Part shown: positions 1 to 10,074 of the stretch, piece by piece
Position numbering within the stretch: the first letter of the stretch is position 1
Layout of the letters: each line of letters begins with the position of its first letter
Assembly (NCBI RefSeq): GCF_026626885.1
Contig: NZ_JAPNOA010000056.1
Location: forward strand, 395,218 to 459,217
Origin: Parathalassolituus penaei
GTDB taxonomy: Bacteria; Pseudomonadota; Gammaproteobacteria; Pseudomonadales; Oceanobacteraceae
Reading direction: 5' to 3'
Length of the DNA stretch: 64,000 nucleotides
Position numbers and translations under genes: made by a program
Notes under the pieces: generated by a model
The model's input: only the letters and a program-made list of their open reading frames with translations
Database searches by the model: none
Told to the model about the DNA's origin: nothing

Positions 1-1
1 A

Positions 2-3000
2 TTGCTGCCGGGTTCCGACCTGTTAACCGACCTGGCGGCGGCCAAGGCCGAAGCGGCGCGGATCGGATATCCGGTGATGTTAAAGTCGACCGCTGGTGGT
101 GGTGGCATTGGTATGTCGCTGTGCCACAACGATACCGAACTGGATAACGCCTTTGCCTCGGTCAAACGTCTGGGTGCCAACAACTTCGCCAACGACGGCG
201 TGTTCCTCGAAAAATTCATCGCCCGCGCCCGCCATATTGAAGTGCAGGTGTTTGGCGATGGTCAGGGCAAGGCACTGGCGATTGGTGAGCGTGACTGCTC
301 CAGCCAGCGCCGCAACCAGAAAGTGGTGGAGGAGTGCCCGGCACCGAATCTGTCAGACGACATTCGTCAGCAGTTGTATGCCACCGCTGAACGCCTGCTG
401 GCCAGTGTGGCGTATCGCAATGCCGGTACGGTGGAATTTATTCTCGATGCCGACACCGGCGCGTTCTACTTTCTGGAAGTGAACACCCGTCTGCAGGTCG
501 AGCACGGTGTTACCGAAGAAGTGTATGGCGTTGATCTGGTGCAGTGGATGGTGAGTCTGGCGGCCGGTAATACCTCGGATCTCGACAGTATTCGCCAGCA
601 ACTGAAGCCGTCTGGGCATGCCATTCAGGTGCGGATTTACGCCGAAGACCCATATCTCAACTTCCAGCCAGCGGCCGGATTGCTCAGTCAGGTAGCATTT
701 TACCAGCCTGCCGAGCAGGAGCGGGTACGGGTGGATACCTGGGTCGAAACCGGTATCGAGATTCCGCCCTATTTCGACCCTATGATCGCCAAGCTGATTG
801 TGCACGCCCAGAACCGTGACGACGCGCTGGCGCTGATGCAGAAAACCCTCGATCAGTCACAACTGTATGGCTGCGAAACCAACCTCGATTACCTGCGGGT
901 GTTAACCCGTGACCAGCGCCTGCTGGACGGTGAAATCACCACCCGTTACCTCAACGACTTTGCTTATTTGCCTGCCCGTATCGACGTGATCAGTGGTGGC
1001 ACCCAGACCACCATTCAGGATGTGCCGGGCCGCAGTGGTTATTGGGATGTGGGTGTACCGCCGTCGGGTCCGTTCGACAGCCACTCGTTCCGCTTGGCCA
1101 ACCGTTTGTTGGGGAACCCGGAAAACGCCGCCGGGCTGGAAATCACCATTCAGGGCCCAACTCTGCAGTTCAGCCGTACCACTCAGGTGGTGATTGGTGG
1201 TGCCGATATGGATGCCAGCCTGCAAACAGCGGGGCAGGGTGAACGTATTCCTGTGCGCAACTGGCAGGTGATTACCATTGAAGCCGGGCAGATCCTGAGC
1301 CTTGGTCGGGTTGCCAAAACCGCTGGTGCCCGTGCCTATCTGGCGGTGGCCGGTGGTATCCAATGCCCGGATTATCTGGGTTCCAAATCGACCTTTACTC
1401 TCGGCCAGTTTGGTGGCCACAACGGTCGTGGCATTCGCGCCGGTGACGTCCTGCATCTGGATGGCAGCGCCCTGTTGCCACAACCAACGCTGACCGAATT
1501 GCCGACCGAGCTGCAACCGGCGATCTGTTCACTGGATACGCCGGATGCCGGTGATGCCTGGCTGCTGCATGTGATTTACGGCCCACACGGTGCACCGGAT
1601 TTTTTCACCCATCCGGATATCGACACCTTTTTTGCTACCGCCTGGGAAGTGCACTACAACTCCAGTCGCACCGGGGTGCGCCTGATTGGCCCCAAACCCG
1701 AATGGGCGCGAGCCGATGGTGGTGAGGCCGGTTTGCATCCGTCCAACCTGCATGACAACGCCTATGCCTTTGGCTCGGTGGACTTTACCGGCGACATGCC
1801 GGTGATTCTGGGGCCAGATGGCCCATCGCTGGGTGGTTTTGTGTGCCCGGCAACCGTGATCACGGCGGATCTGTGGAAGCTGGGTCAGCTGCGCGCGGGC
1901 GACAAGGTGCGTTTTGTGCCGGTCAGCCTCGAAACCGCCGTGGCGCTGGAAGCCGCCAACCAGCAATCGATTGAATCCCTGCAAGCCGTGGCCGTGAACA
2001 TCGAAGCGATAGAGCCGTTAACCCCGATTCTGGCTAGCCTCAGTGCCGCCGAAATGGGCGATGACGTAGTCTATCGTGCCGCTGGTGACCACTTCCTGCT
2101 GGTGGAATACGGTGCCATGGAACTCGACCTGCGCCTGCGCTTCCGTGCTCACGCCTTGATGCAATGGTTACAGCAGCATCCATTGGCCGGTATCCGCGAA
2201 CTGACACCGGGTATCCGTTCGCTGCAGGTGCATTACAACTCCCAGCAGCTGCCAGTGCAGCAACTGATTGCCTATCTGCAACAGGCCGAACGCACGTTGT
2301 CCAACCAGCTGGACGAACTGTCGGTGCCATCGCGGATTGTGCATATTCCACTGTCGTGGGATGACGAAGCCTGCCGTCTGGCGATCCAGAAGTACGATCA
2401 GTCGGTGCGCAAAAATGCGCCGTGGGCACCCAGCAATCTCGAATTTATCCGCCGTATTAACGGTCTCGACAGCATTGATGCGGTCAAGAAAATCGTCTTC
2501 GACGCGTCTTATCTGGTGATGGGGCTGGGCGACGTCTATCTGGGCGCGCCAGTGGCCACACCGGTTGATCCGCGCCACCGTCTGGTGACCACCAAATACA
2601 ACCCGGCGCGTACCTGGACTGCTGAAAACTCGGTGGGGATTGGTGGTTCCTATCTTTGTGTGTATGGCATGGAAGGGCCGGGTGGTTACCAGTTTGTTGG
2701 CCGTACCCTGCAGATGTGGAACCGCTATCGCCGCACCCATGAGTTCAGCCAACCTTACCTGCTGCGCTTTTTTGACCAGATCCGTTTCTACGAAGTCAGC
2801 CAAAACGAACTGATGCAAATCCGCCGTGATTTCCCGCAAGGGCGTTACCCGCTGACGATCGAGCAAGGTCATTTCAGCCTCGGCGAGTACCAGCAGTTCC
2901 TCAGCGACGAAGCCGCCAGCATTGGCGCCTTCACCGAACAGCGTAACCAGGCCTTTGCCGCCGAACTGGAGCGCTGGCACCGTGATGGCCAGTTCAACTA

Positions 3001-3274
3001 TTCCGTTGAGGAAGTTGAGGCCGACAGCACCGATATCTGCTGGCCGGAAGACGCCATTCTGGTCGACAGCCCGGTATCCGGCTCGGTGTGGCAAATCAGC
3101 ACCGAGGTGGGCGCCAGCGTCAAGGCCGGTCAGGTGTTGATGATTCTGGAATCGATGAAGATGGAAATTACCGTCCACGCCCCGTGTGATGGCGTGGTTG
3201 ACCAGATTGTTCTGAAAGAAGGCGGCCGGGTGAACCCTGGCCAGGCCCTGATTCTGATGTCCTCTGTGGAGTAA
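2..3274 (+). CDS. uca: Urea carboxylase, 5'-truncated by window edge
   Basis: Biotin-dependent enzyme that carboxylates urea to allophanate using ATP and bicarbonate; cytoplasmic. The reading frame is open from the first bases, so the true start lies upstream; about 1090 residues are visible, and family members are about 1200. Order seen: ATP-grasp biotin carboxylase core (glycine loop STAGGGGIGM near residue 30, EVNTRLQVEHGVTE near 160), biotin carboxylase C-terminal part, a KipA/AHS2-like domain starting near residue 330 (TTIQDVPGRSGYWDVG), a KipI/AHS1-like domain, and a C-terminal biotinyl domain with the lysine in ESMKMEI. The next gene, five bases on, degrades the product allophanate, so the pair forms the urea amidolyase pathway. 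Identity is secure; only the N-terminus is missing. Confidence 0.95.
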   Translation: MLPGSDLLTDLAAAKAEAARIGYPVMLKSTAGGGGIGMSLCHNDTELDNAFASVKRLGANNFANDGVFLEKFIARARHIEVQVFGDGQGKALAIGERDCSSQRRNQKVVEECPAPNLSDDIRQQLYATAERLLASVAYRNAGTVEFILDADTGAFYFLEVNTRLQVEHGVTEEVYGVDLVQWMVSLAAGNTSDLDSIRQQLKPSGHAIQVRIYAEDPYLNFQPAAGLLSQVAFYQPAEQERVRVDTWVETGIEIPPYFDPMIAKLIVHAQNRDDALALMQKTLDQSQLYGCETNLDYLRVLTRDQRLLDGEITTRYLNDFAYLPARIDVISGGTQTTIQDVPGRSGYWDVGVPPSGPFDSHSFRLANRLLGNPENAAGLEITIQGPTLQFSRTTQVVIGGADMDASLQTAGQGERIPVRNWQVITIEAGQILSLGRVAKTAGARAYLAVAGGIQCPDYLGSKSTFTLGQFGGHNGRGIRAGDVLHLDGSALLPQPTLTELPTELQPAICSLDTPDAGDAWLLHVIYGPHGAPDFFTHPDIDTFFATAWEVHYNSSRTGVRLIGPKPEWARADGGEAGLHPSNLHDNAYAFGSVDFTGDMPVILGPDGPSLGGFVCPATVITADLWKLGQLRAGDKVRFVPVSLETAVALEAANQQSIESLQAVAVNIEAIEPLTPILASLSAAEMGDDVVYRAAGDHFLLVEYGAMELDLRLRFRAHALMQWLQQHPLAGIRELTPGIRSLQVHYNSQQLPVQQLIAYLQQAERTLSNQLDELSVPSRIVHIPLSWDDEACRLAIQKYDQSVRKNAPWAPSNLEFIRRINGLDSIDAVKKIVFDASYLVMGLGDVYLGAPVATPVDPRHRLVTTKYNPARTWTAENSVGIGGSYLCVYGMEGPGGYQFVGRTLQMWNRYRRTHEFSQPYLLRFFDQIRFYEVSQNELMQIRRDFPQGRYPLTIEQGHFSLGEYQQFLSDEAASIGAFTEQRNQAFAAELERWHRDGQFNYSVEEVEADSTDICWPEDAILVDSPVSGSVWQISTEVGASVKAGQVLMILESMKMEITVHAPCDGVVDQIVLKEGGRVNPGQALILMSSVE

Positions 3275-3279
3275 GCCCA

Positions 3280-5109
3280 ATGACTGTTCCGAACAAAACC
3301 CTGAACCTGAGTTTTGCCGCCCTCAAACAGGCTTACCGCAGTGGTGAGTTGAGCCCTCAACAACTGGTTGAGCAGATTATCGAACGGGCGGCCGGTTTTA
3401 CCGACCACAACATCTGGATCACCGCCCCAGCGCTGGACTGGATTCAGCCCTATATCGACGGACTTGCCAGCAAGAACCCCGACAGCAGCCCGCTGTGGGG
3501 GATTCCGTTTGTGATCAAGGACAACATCGACCTCGCCGGTGTGCCAACCACCGCCGGTTGCCCGCAGTTTGCCTATACCCCAGGCCAACACGCCTTTGTG
3601 GTGCAGCAGCTGGTGGATGCTGGTGCCATTCCGGTCGGCAAGGCCAACCTCGATCAGTTTGCCACCGGCCTGAACGGCACCCGTTCACCGTTTGGAGCCT
3701 GCCATAACAGCTTCGATTTTGATTATGTCAGTGGCGGTTCCAGCTCCGGCTCAGCGGTATCGGTGGCGCTCGGGCTGGCCAGTTTCAGCCTCGGCACCGA
3801 CACCGCCGGTTCCGGCCGTGTACCGGCCTGTTTTAACAACCTGATTGGCCTTAAACCGAGTATCGGCTTGTTGTCGGGCAGCGGGCTGGTGTATGCCTGC
3901 CGCAGCCTCGATTGCATCAGCATTTTTGCCACCAACAGCGACGACGCCAACGAGGTGCTGGAAGTTGCTGCGCAATACGACGAGGCCGATGGTTTCAGCC
4001 GCCATAACCCGTATCTGAACCTCAAACGTCATTACGGACTGGCGGCCAGTAACCTGAGTCTGGGGGTGATTCCGCCATCACAGCTGCAATTTTTCGGCGA
4101 TGAAGGTTATGCCAGTGCATATGCCGATACCCTGAGTGAGCTGCAAGCGGCCGGTTTTACCCTCACCGAAATCGACTTTGAGCCCTTCCTGGAAGCCGCC
4201 CGTTTGCTGTACGAAGGCCCGTGGGTCACGGAACGTTATATGGCGACCCAGCCGTTAATCGACACCAACCCCGATGCCATCTTCCCGGTGGTACGGGCGA
4301 TTGTGGAGCAGGGCAAATACCCAGCGGCTACCGATCTGTTCAAAGCCCAATATCGCCTGCGAGAACTCAAGCGCACCTGCGATGCCATTCTGGCCTCGGT
4401 GGACGCCCTGCTGACGCCCACCGCCGGACGTCATTTCACCATCGCCGAGATGCTGGCCGAACCCATCAAGGCCAACAGCCAGCTCGGTTATTACACCAAC
4501 TTCATGAACCTGCTCGATATGGCCTCGGTCGCCGTGCCAACCCGACTGTTCAGTGCTGCCAACGGCAAAACCATGCCGTTTGGTATCACTCTGGTGGGGC
4601 CTTGTATGTCCGACCGCTGGCTGCTGTCGATTGCCAATCGCCTGCAAGGCATCTTTGAACTGCCACAAGGTGCTACTGGCCAGCCGCAACCCGCCCGTGC
4701 CCAAAACCCGGTAACTTCCCAGAAACGCATCGACGTACTGGTGTGTGGTGCGCACCTGACCGGCTTGCCGCTCAACTGGCAGCTGACCGAACGCGGCGCC
4801 ACCCTCAAAACCGTCACCACCACCGCCGCGGTGTATCGCATGTACGCACTCGCCGGTGGCCCGCTGTTACGCCCCGGCCTGATTCGTGACGAATCCAATG
4901 GCGCGGCGATTGATGTGGAAATCTGGAGTATGCCAGCTGATCAGTTCGGCACCTTTGTGGCCGCCATACCGGGGCCACTGGGTATTGGTAAAGTGCAGAT
5001 CGCCGATGGTTCGATGGTCACCGGGTTTATTTGTGAGCCCTCAGGGCAAATTGGCGCGGAAGATATTACCCACCACGGCAGCTGGAAAGCCTGGCTGGCC
5101 AGCCGGTGA
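3280..5109 (+). CDS. atzF: Allophanate hydrolase
   Basis: Hydrolyses allophanate to ammonia and CO2, completing urea breakdown begun by the urea carboxylase just upstream (5-base gap, surely one operon). It is 609 residues, normal for AtzF. The N-terminal ~450 residues are an amidase-signature domain: the catalytic lysine lies in GIPFVIKDNIDLAG, and the Gly/Ser-rich loop with cis-Ser and nucleophilic Ser is SGGSSSGSAVSVALG followed by GTDTAGSGR. The C-terminal ~130 residues are the allophanate hydrolase C-domain (LVCGAHLTGLPLNWQL onward), which helps process the intermediate. The ATG at 3280 follows GGAGTAAGCCCA, a usable ribosome site. No odd features. Confidence 0.95.
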   Translation: MTVPNKTLNLSFAALKQAYRSGELSPQQLVEQIIERAAGFTDHNIWITAPALDWIQPYIDGLASKNPDSSPLWGIPFVIKDNIDLAGVPTTAGCPQFAYTPGQHAFVVQQLVDAGAIPVGKANLDQFATGLNGTRSPFGACHNSFDFDYVSGGSSSGSAVSVALGLASFSLGTDTAGSGRVPACFNNLIGLKPSIGLLSGSGLVYACRSLDCISIFATNSDDANEVLEVAAQYDEADGFSRHNPYLNLKRHYGLAASNLSLGVIPPSQLQFFGDEGYASAYADTLSELQAAGFTLTEIDFEPFLEAARLLYEGPWVTERYMATQPLIDTNPDAIFPVVRAIVEQGKYPAATDLFKAQYRLRELKRTCDAILASVDALLTPTAGRHFTIAEMLAEPIKANSQLGYYTNFMNLLDMASVAVPTRLFSAANGKTMPFGITLVGPCMSDRWLLSIANRLQGIFELPQGATGQPQPARAQNPVTSQKRIDVLVCGAHLTGLPLNWQLTERGATLKTVTTTAAVYRMYALAGGPLLRPGLIRDESNGAAIDVEIWSMPADQFGTFVAAIPGPLGIGKVQIADGSMVTGFICEPSGQIGAEDITHHGSWKAWLASR

Positions 5110-5201
5110 GGAGATCTCTTATCGGTCTCGATATGTCAGCAAAACCGCTTGCTTTGCCGGGCCTGGTCTTTGTTATGGGCAAAACGGTCTGGATAAACTG
5201 A

Positions 5202-5468
5202 AGGGGACATCTATTTAATCCGGTGCCCGCTCTGGGCTTCCGGATGGTTACGAATCACGAAGCCAGTTTGCAGGCCTGACGGGTCAAGTCAAAAACTGGC
5301 GACACAGAGTCGGAATCATCCAGCAGCCCCCGAAGGGCGCGGGTTGCCGCTTCACATAGCTGCGTTAGAGAACTTGAAAAGGACTCGTCATTTCGCTGCG
5401 TTCTCCGTCTTGCTCTGAGAACCGGCAACACTCGCGCAGAGCTGTGCAGGATTAAATAGATGTCCCCT
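5202..5468. mobile_element. MITE-like element, copy 1, with perfect 20-bp TIRs
   Basis: A 267-bp non-coding element between atzF and the convergent DUF6351 gene. The left end 5202-5221 (AGGGGACATCTATTTAATCC) is the exact reverse complement of 5449-5468. The dinucleotide GA lies just outside both ends, possibly a target duplication, but too short to prove. The interior is homologous to copies at 21697-21964, 52217-52517, 52803-53000 (degenerate) and 63359-63520 (partial). Shared blocks include CTTGAAAAGGACTCGTCATT and CGCGCAGAGCTGTGCAG. No transposase is encoded, so it would need one in trans. Internal stem GCCAGTTT (5262-5269) pairs with AAACTGGC (5293-5300). The rest of the 5110-5565 gap shows nothing further. 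Confidence 0.8.
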
Positions 5469-5565
5469 GAATGTTATGGCTCTGGTTGTGAGCGCGAATT
5501 TATTGGCTGAGCTGCTCCTGCGAGCTCCAATTGACTCCCTATCTCATCTGGATTTCAACAAAGGT

Positions 5566-7821
5566 TTACCCAAACGGTTTGTAGAGTGGCAGGGCGGCGG
5601 GGCGGGCGAGGTCTTGCTGACGGTAGTCGCATACGCCGTACGGGAATATTTCCCGTAATTCATCCAGTTTGGTGCTGACGTTGATGTCACCATAGAACCC
5701 GGCTTTGATGGCTTGCTCCACCGGAATCAGGGCGCACTGGAAGGTGTAGCCGGTGATGGCATCGCCAGCGACCTGACGTGAGCTTTCGTGGAATGGCATC
5801 AGGCGAGTGCAAGGACCGTCTTCCTGGCCATTCCAGGCGCCATTCCAGACGTCGTTGCCATGGGCGATGACCTGACCTTCGCTGCCAAAACAGGTGTCTT
5901 CCGCTTCCAGTGGTCGGGCGGCGGCCCAGCGTTGTTGCTGGTTGCCGTGGAAGTCGGGGTCGTCGGCCAGTTCGCGTTCACGGGTCAGCCAGTGGTCGAG
6001 TGTATTGATGGCGTCCCACATGGGGTTGTACGGTTTGGTGGTGATCCACAGTGGATTCAGGCTGTTGTCGCCACCGGCTTTGCGAATACGTTCGCGCGTA
6101 GAGAGTGCGGCCCATGTGTGGTGAATGTTCTGTTCGCCATCCAGATACATGCGCACATCCATAATCGGAATATCGAGCTGGCCCAGGTACACGTTGCCAG
6201 ACCAGTAGGCGGCGCTGGCGGCGCGCAGGCTGCCGTGGAAGCGCGGTGCAACGTCCATCACCTGACCATTGTGAGTCATGTTGTGTTCGCCATATGGCGT
6301 CAGGCGATACAGGCGGGAGTCGCCGCTCAGGTGCCACAGATGCTCCGGTGTCATGTTTTCACCGTTTTTCCAGGAACCGATCCGGCGATTGAGGTCGATA
6401 AACTGGTCGATGTTAATCACATGATTACGCATGGCCTGCAGGCCGTATTGTACGCCGAGGTTGCTCCACGGGGACGGAGCGCGGCCACGGCGATTGGTGC
6501 CGTACATGTCGCGGTTGTCTTGCCAGTGGGTCCAGTAGGTGCGGTTAAACACGCTGGGGCTGAAGCGCTGCCAGTCACTGTGAAAGGTCGGGTTGTTCAC
6601 CAGTGGCGTTGAGCCGCGCCAGCCTGCATTACATTCAGAACCGGGAGGTGTGCTGCTCGGCCATTCGTACCGCAACAGGCTGGCGGCGTCCTGCAGCCAT
6701 TGCAGTCGGGGTTCCTTGCCCGGTGCGGGGGCACCCGCGACGCTCAGGCCCATTACGGCTTCGCGGTGGAACGGGTCGGCCCAGAACTTGCGGTCGGCAC
6801 TCAGGTGATCGAAATAGTATTCGAGCAACTCACAATCGAGGGCGTAGTGCACCTGGGTCACCATATCCGGGTAACTGATCAGTGCTACACCACCGTCGAT
6901 AATGCCGGGACGGTTCTGTGATAACAGGTACTGCTGCAAACCGCCGCCAGAGCCGCCGATGCCCATGGTGAATTTGGGCGTGCCGTAACGGGCCGCAAAC
7001 TGGTGTTTCACCCGCAGCGCGGTGTCTTCCTGCAACGAGATGTTATAGGTGTTGTCGGTTTCATTGGCGCTGGAATACACCACGGCGTAGCCCATTTGCA
7101 GGGCTTCTTTTACATCCCGCACCAGACGTTCGATGCGTACCTTGCCTTGCTGGAAGCCAATGCTGATACCGCCGCGAAAGTAATAGATCAGCTTGCCGTT
7201 CCAGACCGTGGTGTCCGGGTCCTGCAGCTGATCGTTGTGGGTGGTCGGCATCATGATGGTGTAGATGTAGCGGTTGATGGTGCCGGTTTCGACCCGCACC
7301 AGCAGGCTGGTGTTGTCGGGCACTTTGCCAATATCGTCGTCGACCCGTTTGCCGACCAGCTCCTTGCTGCCCGGCGCGTAGTAGATGTAATGCAGCCGCG
7401 TTGGCAGGCTGCAGTCCTTGCTGTAACCAATAATCTGCCCGGAGCGATGGCCGTGTTGGTCTTCGGCGTACACCGGCACCCCCCAACCCTGGGTATTGTC
7501 GATCAGCGGCTGGCCCAGCCCACCTTCGAGGCTCTGGCACAGGAACGGGTATTGTGGTGGACCTGCAAACAGGTTTTCGACCGGCCCGGTAGCGCCATAT
7601 TCAATCGGAAACTCAAAGGTTTCAGCCGGGCGTTTGAGCTGGTGTGGATGCGGCCCTGCGTAAGCGGGCACCAGGGAACGGCGGGCATCGGGTGGCATAC
7701 CAACCACGTTTGGATAGGGGGAGTCGAGTCCGGCCTGATGGCGCAGGTTCAGGTAGGTGGTGTAACCAGCGCCACTGACAGCGGCTCCGATCAGCGCGGC
7801 AAACAGCAGATAGGGTTTCAT
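5566..7821 (-). CDS. DUF6351 family secreted protein, alpha/beta-hydrolase-like
   Basis: 751 residues. The N-terminus (MKPYLLFAALIGAAVSGAG) looks like a signal peptide or anchor, placing the protein in the periplasm or outside. The body resembles DUF6351 proteins: a conserved FRGGISIGFQQG segment, then a glycine-rich nucleophile-elbow candidate GIGGSGGGLQQY near residue 296. Large uncharacterised proteins of this family have been compared with tannase/PHB-depolymerase-like alpha/beta hydrolases; substrate unknown. It stands alone, facing atzF across a MITE, and ends near the MITE's right end. The ATG at 7821 has AGGGAGCCTC-type purines upstream on its strand. Family assignment is from remembered sequence character, and catalytic activity is inference. 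Confidence 0.7.
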   Translation of the reverse strand: MKPYLLFAALIGAAVSGAGYTTYLNLRHQAGLDSPYPNVVGMPPDARRSLVPAYAGPHPHQLKRPAETFEFPIEYGATGPVENLFAGPPQYPFLCQSLEGGLGQPLIDNTQGWGVPVYAEDQHGHRSGQIIGYSKDCSLPTRLHYIYYAPGSKELVGKRVDDDIGKVPDNTSLLVRVETGTINRYIYTIMMPTTHNDQLQDPDTTVWNGKLIYYFRGGISIGFQQGKVRIERLVRDVKEALQMGYAVVYSSANETDNTYNISLQEDTALRVKHQFAARYGTPKFTMGIGGSGGGLQQYLLSQNRPGIIDGGVALISYPDMVTQVHYALDCELLEYYFDHLSADRKFWADPFHREAVMGLSVAGAPAPGKEPRLQWLQDAASLLRYEWPSSTPPGSECNAGWRGSTPLVNNPTFHSDWQRFSPSVFNRTYWTHWQDNRDMYGTNRRGRAPSPWSNLGVQYGLQAMRNHVINIDQFIDLNRRIGSWKNGENMTPEHLWHLSGDSRLYRLTPYGEHNMTHNGQVMDVAPRFHGSLRAASAAYWSGNVYLGQLDIPIMDVRMYLDGEQNIHHTWAALSTRERIRKAGGDNSLNPLWITTKPYNPMWDAINTLDHWLTRERELADDPDFHGNQQQRWAAARPLEAEDTCFGSEGQVIAHGNDVWNGAWNGQEDGPCTRLMPFHESSRQVAGDAITGYTFQCALIPVEQAIKAGFYGDINVSTKLDELREIFPYGVCDYRQQDLARPAALPLYKPFG

Positions 7822-8073
7822 GAGGCTCCCGTGCAGGATAGTCAGCCAGGTGGTGGTCGATTTTGGCTTTCCTGTCTTTTATTACTGAAGTCTAGACCCG
7901 GATGATGGGGTTTGCCGGTGTCCTGTGATGCCGGTATCGGTAATGATTTGAAGTGAAAGTTGTTTCCACACCGAAGCGTGGAAACGTGGGCTGGAAACGT
8001 GGTTCTCGAAGCTGTGAAAGAGACAGCTGTGAAATAGAGAAATGTGAAAAAGCGAGGGTGTGGTTTCCGGGCT

Positions 8074-10056
8074 TTACACCCGGAACTTCTGCAGCAGTTG
8101 TTTCTGGCTGTTGGCCAGTTGTTGTAGCTCTTCGCCAATACGAGCGGTTTGCTGGGCGCCTGCGGCATTTTTGTCGGCAGCGTTGGCGATGGCGACAACG
8201 CTCTGGCTGATTTCACGAGCCGTGTGGCTTTGCTGTTCCGTGGCGCTGGCGATCTGGATATTCATGCTCACGATCTCGCCAATCGACTGGCTGATATTGC
8301 CCAGTCCGCGTTCGGCATCACCAGCAACCGAAATACTGCTTTCACTCATCCGCGAGCTTTCCGCCATCACATTCACCACGGCGGTGATGAGTTTCTGCAT
8401 AAGCTCGATGGTGTTCTGGATTTCGGCAGTGGACTGTTTGGTGCGGCTGGCCAGTGAACGGACCTCGTCGGCTACTACGGCAAAGCCGCGGCCCTGTTCA
8501 CCGGCGCGAGCAGCTTCGATGGCGGCGTTAAGTGCCAGCAGGTTGGTCTGTTCGGCGATGTTGTGAATGGTTTCGATCACGGAGTCGATTTTTTTGCCGT
8601 AGGAATCCAGCTCGTTGGTGGTGCCAGAGGCTTGTGCAACCTGCGCCGCTTGCTGGCGGACGTTGCTGATGGCGGTTTCGATGGCCTGACGGGCCTGGTT
8701 CATCTGCTGTTTGACGTCGTCAGCGGCGTGCATGGTGTCTTGTGAGCGTTGCGCCACTTCACGCACGGTGCTTTCCATTTCGGTCATGGCGGTGGCGGTC
8801 TGTTCCAGCAGGTGTTTTTGCTCGTCGGCGGCCTGTCGGGTATCACGGCTGGTCTGAGCGTTGGTGCCTGAGGTGTGCGACAAACGGTCGGCGGCAGAAG
8901 ACAACTCACGGAAAGTGGTTTGCAGGTTGTCGGTCAGTTCATTGAGGTGGCCGCCCAGTTCGCCAAACTCATCGCTGCGACGGGTATCAAAGCGCACACG
9001 CATGTCTCCACGACTCATGCTGACCAGATTTTCGCGGAAACCGTTAATGGCGGCGCGAATACTGCGTGACAGCACCAGGCTGATGATCACTGCCAGGGCG
9101 ATGGCGCCGAGGCTGATCAGCGATAGCAGGGTCAGGCTGGTGTTGACGGTAGTTTCTGAGTCGGTGCGTGCCACATCCAGCATTTTGCCTGCTACGCCCA
9201 CCAGTTCGTCGGCGTGCTGAGTAGTTTCTGATACTTCACCACTGATGGCAGTCTGCAGGCTGGTGCTTTCGGCGTCCAGACGATTGAGGTTGCGATAAAC
9301 ATTCATCAGGCCCTTGTCGTCGGACAGGTGATAGAGCAGGGGCACCAGCATAATGGAGTAAAGCTTGGCCTTGTTTGGCTCTGTTGTGCGAATACTGTCG
9401 AGGGCGTTTCTGATGACTCCGGCCTGGCCTGCAATCTGGGATTCAAGGCGTTCCATATCGCGATTGACCAGGAAGGAGCTGAAGGCGTTCATCACCGTGC
9501 GGGTGTCGCGGTCCAGTGCCTGTACGGTGGTGCGAACATCCGGCGCAAGGAACAGGTTGGTGGTGTCTTTGCCCAGGTATTTGTCGAGCTGACGATCCAG
9601 CTTCACCATGATGCGGGCATGGTGTTCTTCAATCTTGCGTAACTCCAGGGTTTTAAGGTGGTTGGCCAGCAGGCTGTCGCTGTTTTTACCGAAGTCGGTG
9701 GCCGAGGAACGGATGCCATCAAGTGCTGTTTTGAGGGCGCTATTGCTGGCAATCAGCTCCGGGCTGATGCTGCCGAGCAGCTGGTTCAGCTCCGCTATGG
9801 TGTTATCGAACTGTTGTTTGATACGGGCATTTTCTTCAATACTGTCGGTTTGCAGCAGACGCTGCATTAGCAGATCGGCATGTAACACGGTCGCGCGGAT
9901 CGAACCAGCGGTGCGTGATAACGGCACGGCGCGTTCAGTTACGCCCTGTAGCTGGGTCTGAATACTGCTGAGCGACATAAAGTTACTGCCAGCCAGAACC
10001 AGCAGGGCAATCAGCAAGAGGGCAAAGCCCCAGATAATGCGTTGTACCAAAGACAT
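8074..10056 (-). CDS. Methyl-accepting chemotaxis protein
   Basis: Membrane chemoreceptor of 660 residues that signals to CheA/CheW. A transmembrane helix lies at residues ~8-30, followed by a ~270-residue helical periplasmic domain (four-helix or HBM-like), a second transmembrane helix around 305-330, a HAMP domain ([15 protein letters not shown] onward), and a cytoplasmic coiled-coil with the conserved hairpin tip [20 protein letters not shown] and [15 protein letters not shown]. Start ATG is preceded by GAGGA. It is 18 bases downstream of a periplasmic binding protein gene on the same strand, suggesting that binding protein may present a ligand to it. A 7-bp stem overlaps the stop codon (TTCCGGG/CCCGGAA), but no T-run follows. 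Confidence 0.93.
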   Translation of the reverse strand: MSLVQRIIWGFALLLIALLVLAGSNFMSLSSIQTQLQGVTERAVPLSRTAGSIRATVLHADLLMQRLLQTDSIEENARIKQQFDNTIAELNQLLGSISPELIASNSALKTALDGIRSSATDFGKNSDSLLANHLKTLELRKIEEHHARIMVKLDRQLDKYLGKDTTNLFLAPDVRTTVQALDRDTRTVMNAFSSFLVNRDMERLESQIAGQAGVIRNALDSIRTTEPNKAKLYSIMLVPLLYHLSDDKGLMNVYRNLNRLDAESTSLQTAISGEVSETTQHADELVGVAGKMLDVARTDSETTVNTSLTLLSLISLGAIALAVIISLVLSRSIRAAINGFRENLVSMSRGDMRVRFDTRRSDEFGELGGHLNELTDNLQTTFRELSSAADRLSHTSGTNAQTSRDTRQAADEQKHLLEQTATAMTEMESTVREVAQRSQDTMHAADDVKQQMNQARQAIETAISNVRQQAAQVAQASGTTNELDSYGKKIDSVIETIHNIAEQTNLLALNAAIEAARAGEQGRGFAVVADEVRSLASRTKQSTAEIQNTIELMQKLITAVVNVMAESSRMSESSISVAGDAERGLGNISQSIGEIVSMNIQIASATEQQSHTAREISQSVVAIANAADKNAAGAQQTARIGEELQQLANSQKQLLQKFRV

Positions 10057-10074
10057 AACGGGTCCTCGCCTGGA

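Noticed and set aside
8064..8092. Terminator at the end of the first chemoreceptor gene
   Set aside because: A 7-bp stem overlaps the stop codon but is not followed by a T-run; left as a note in the gene entry.
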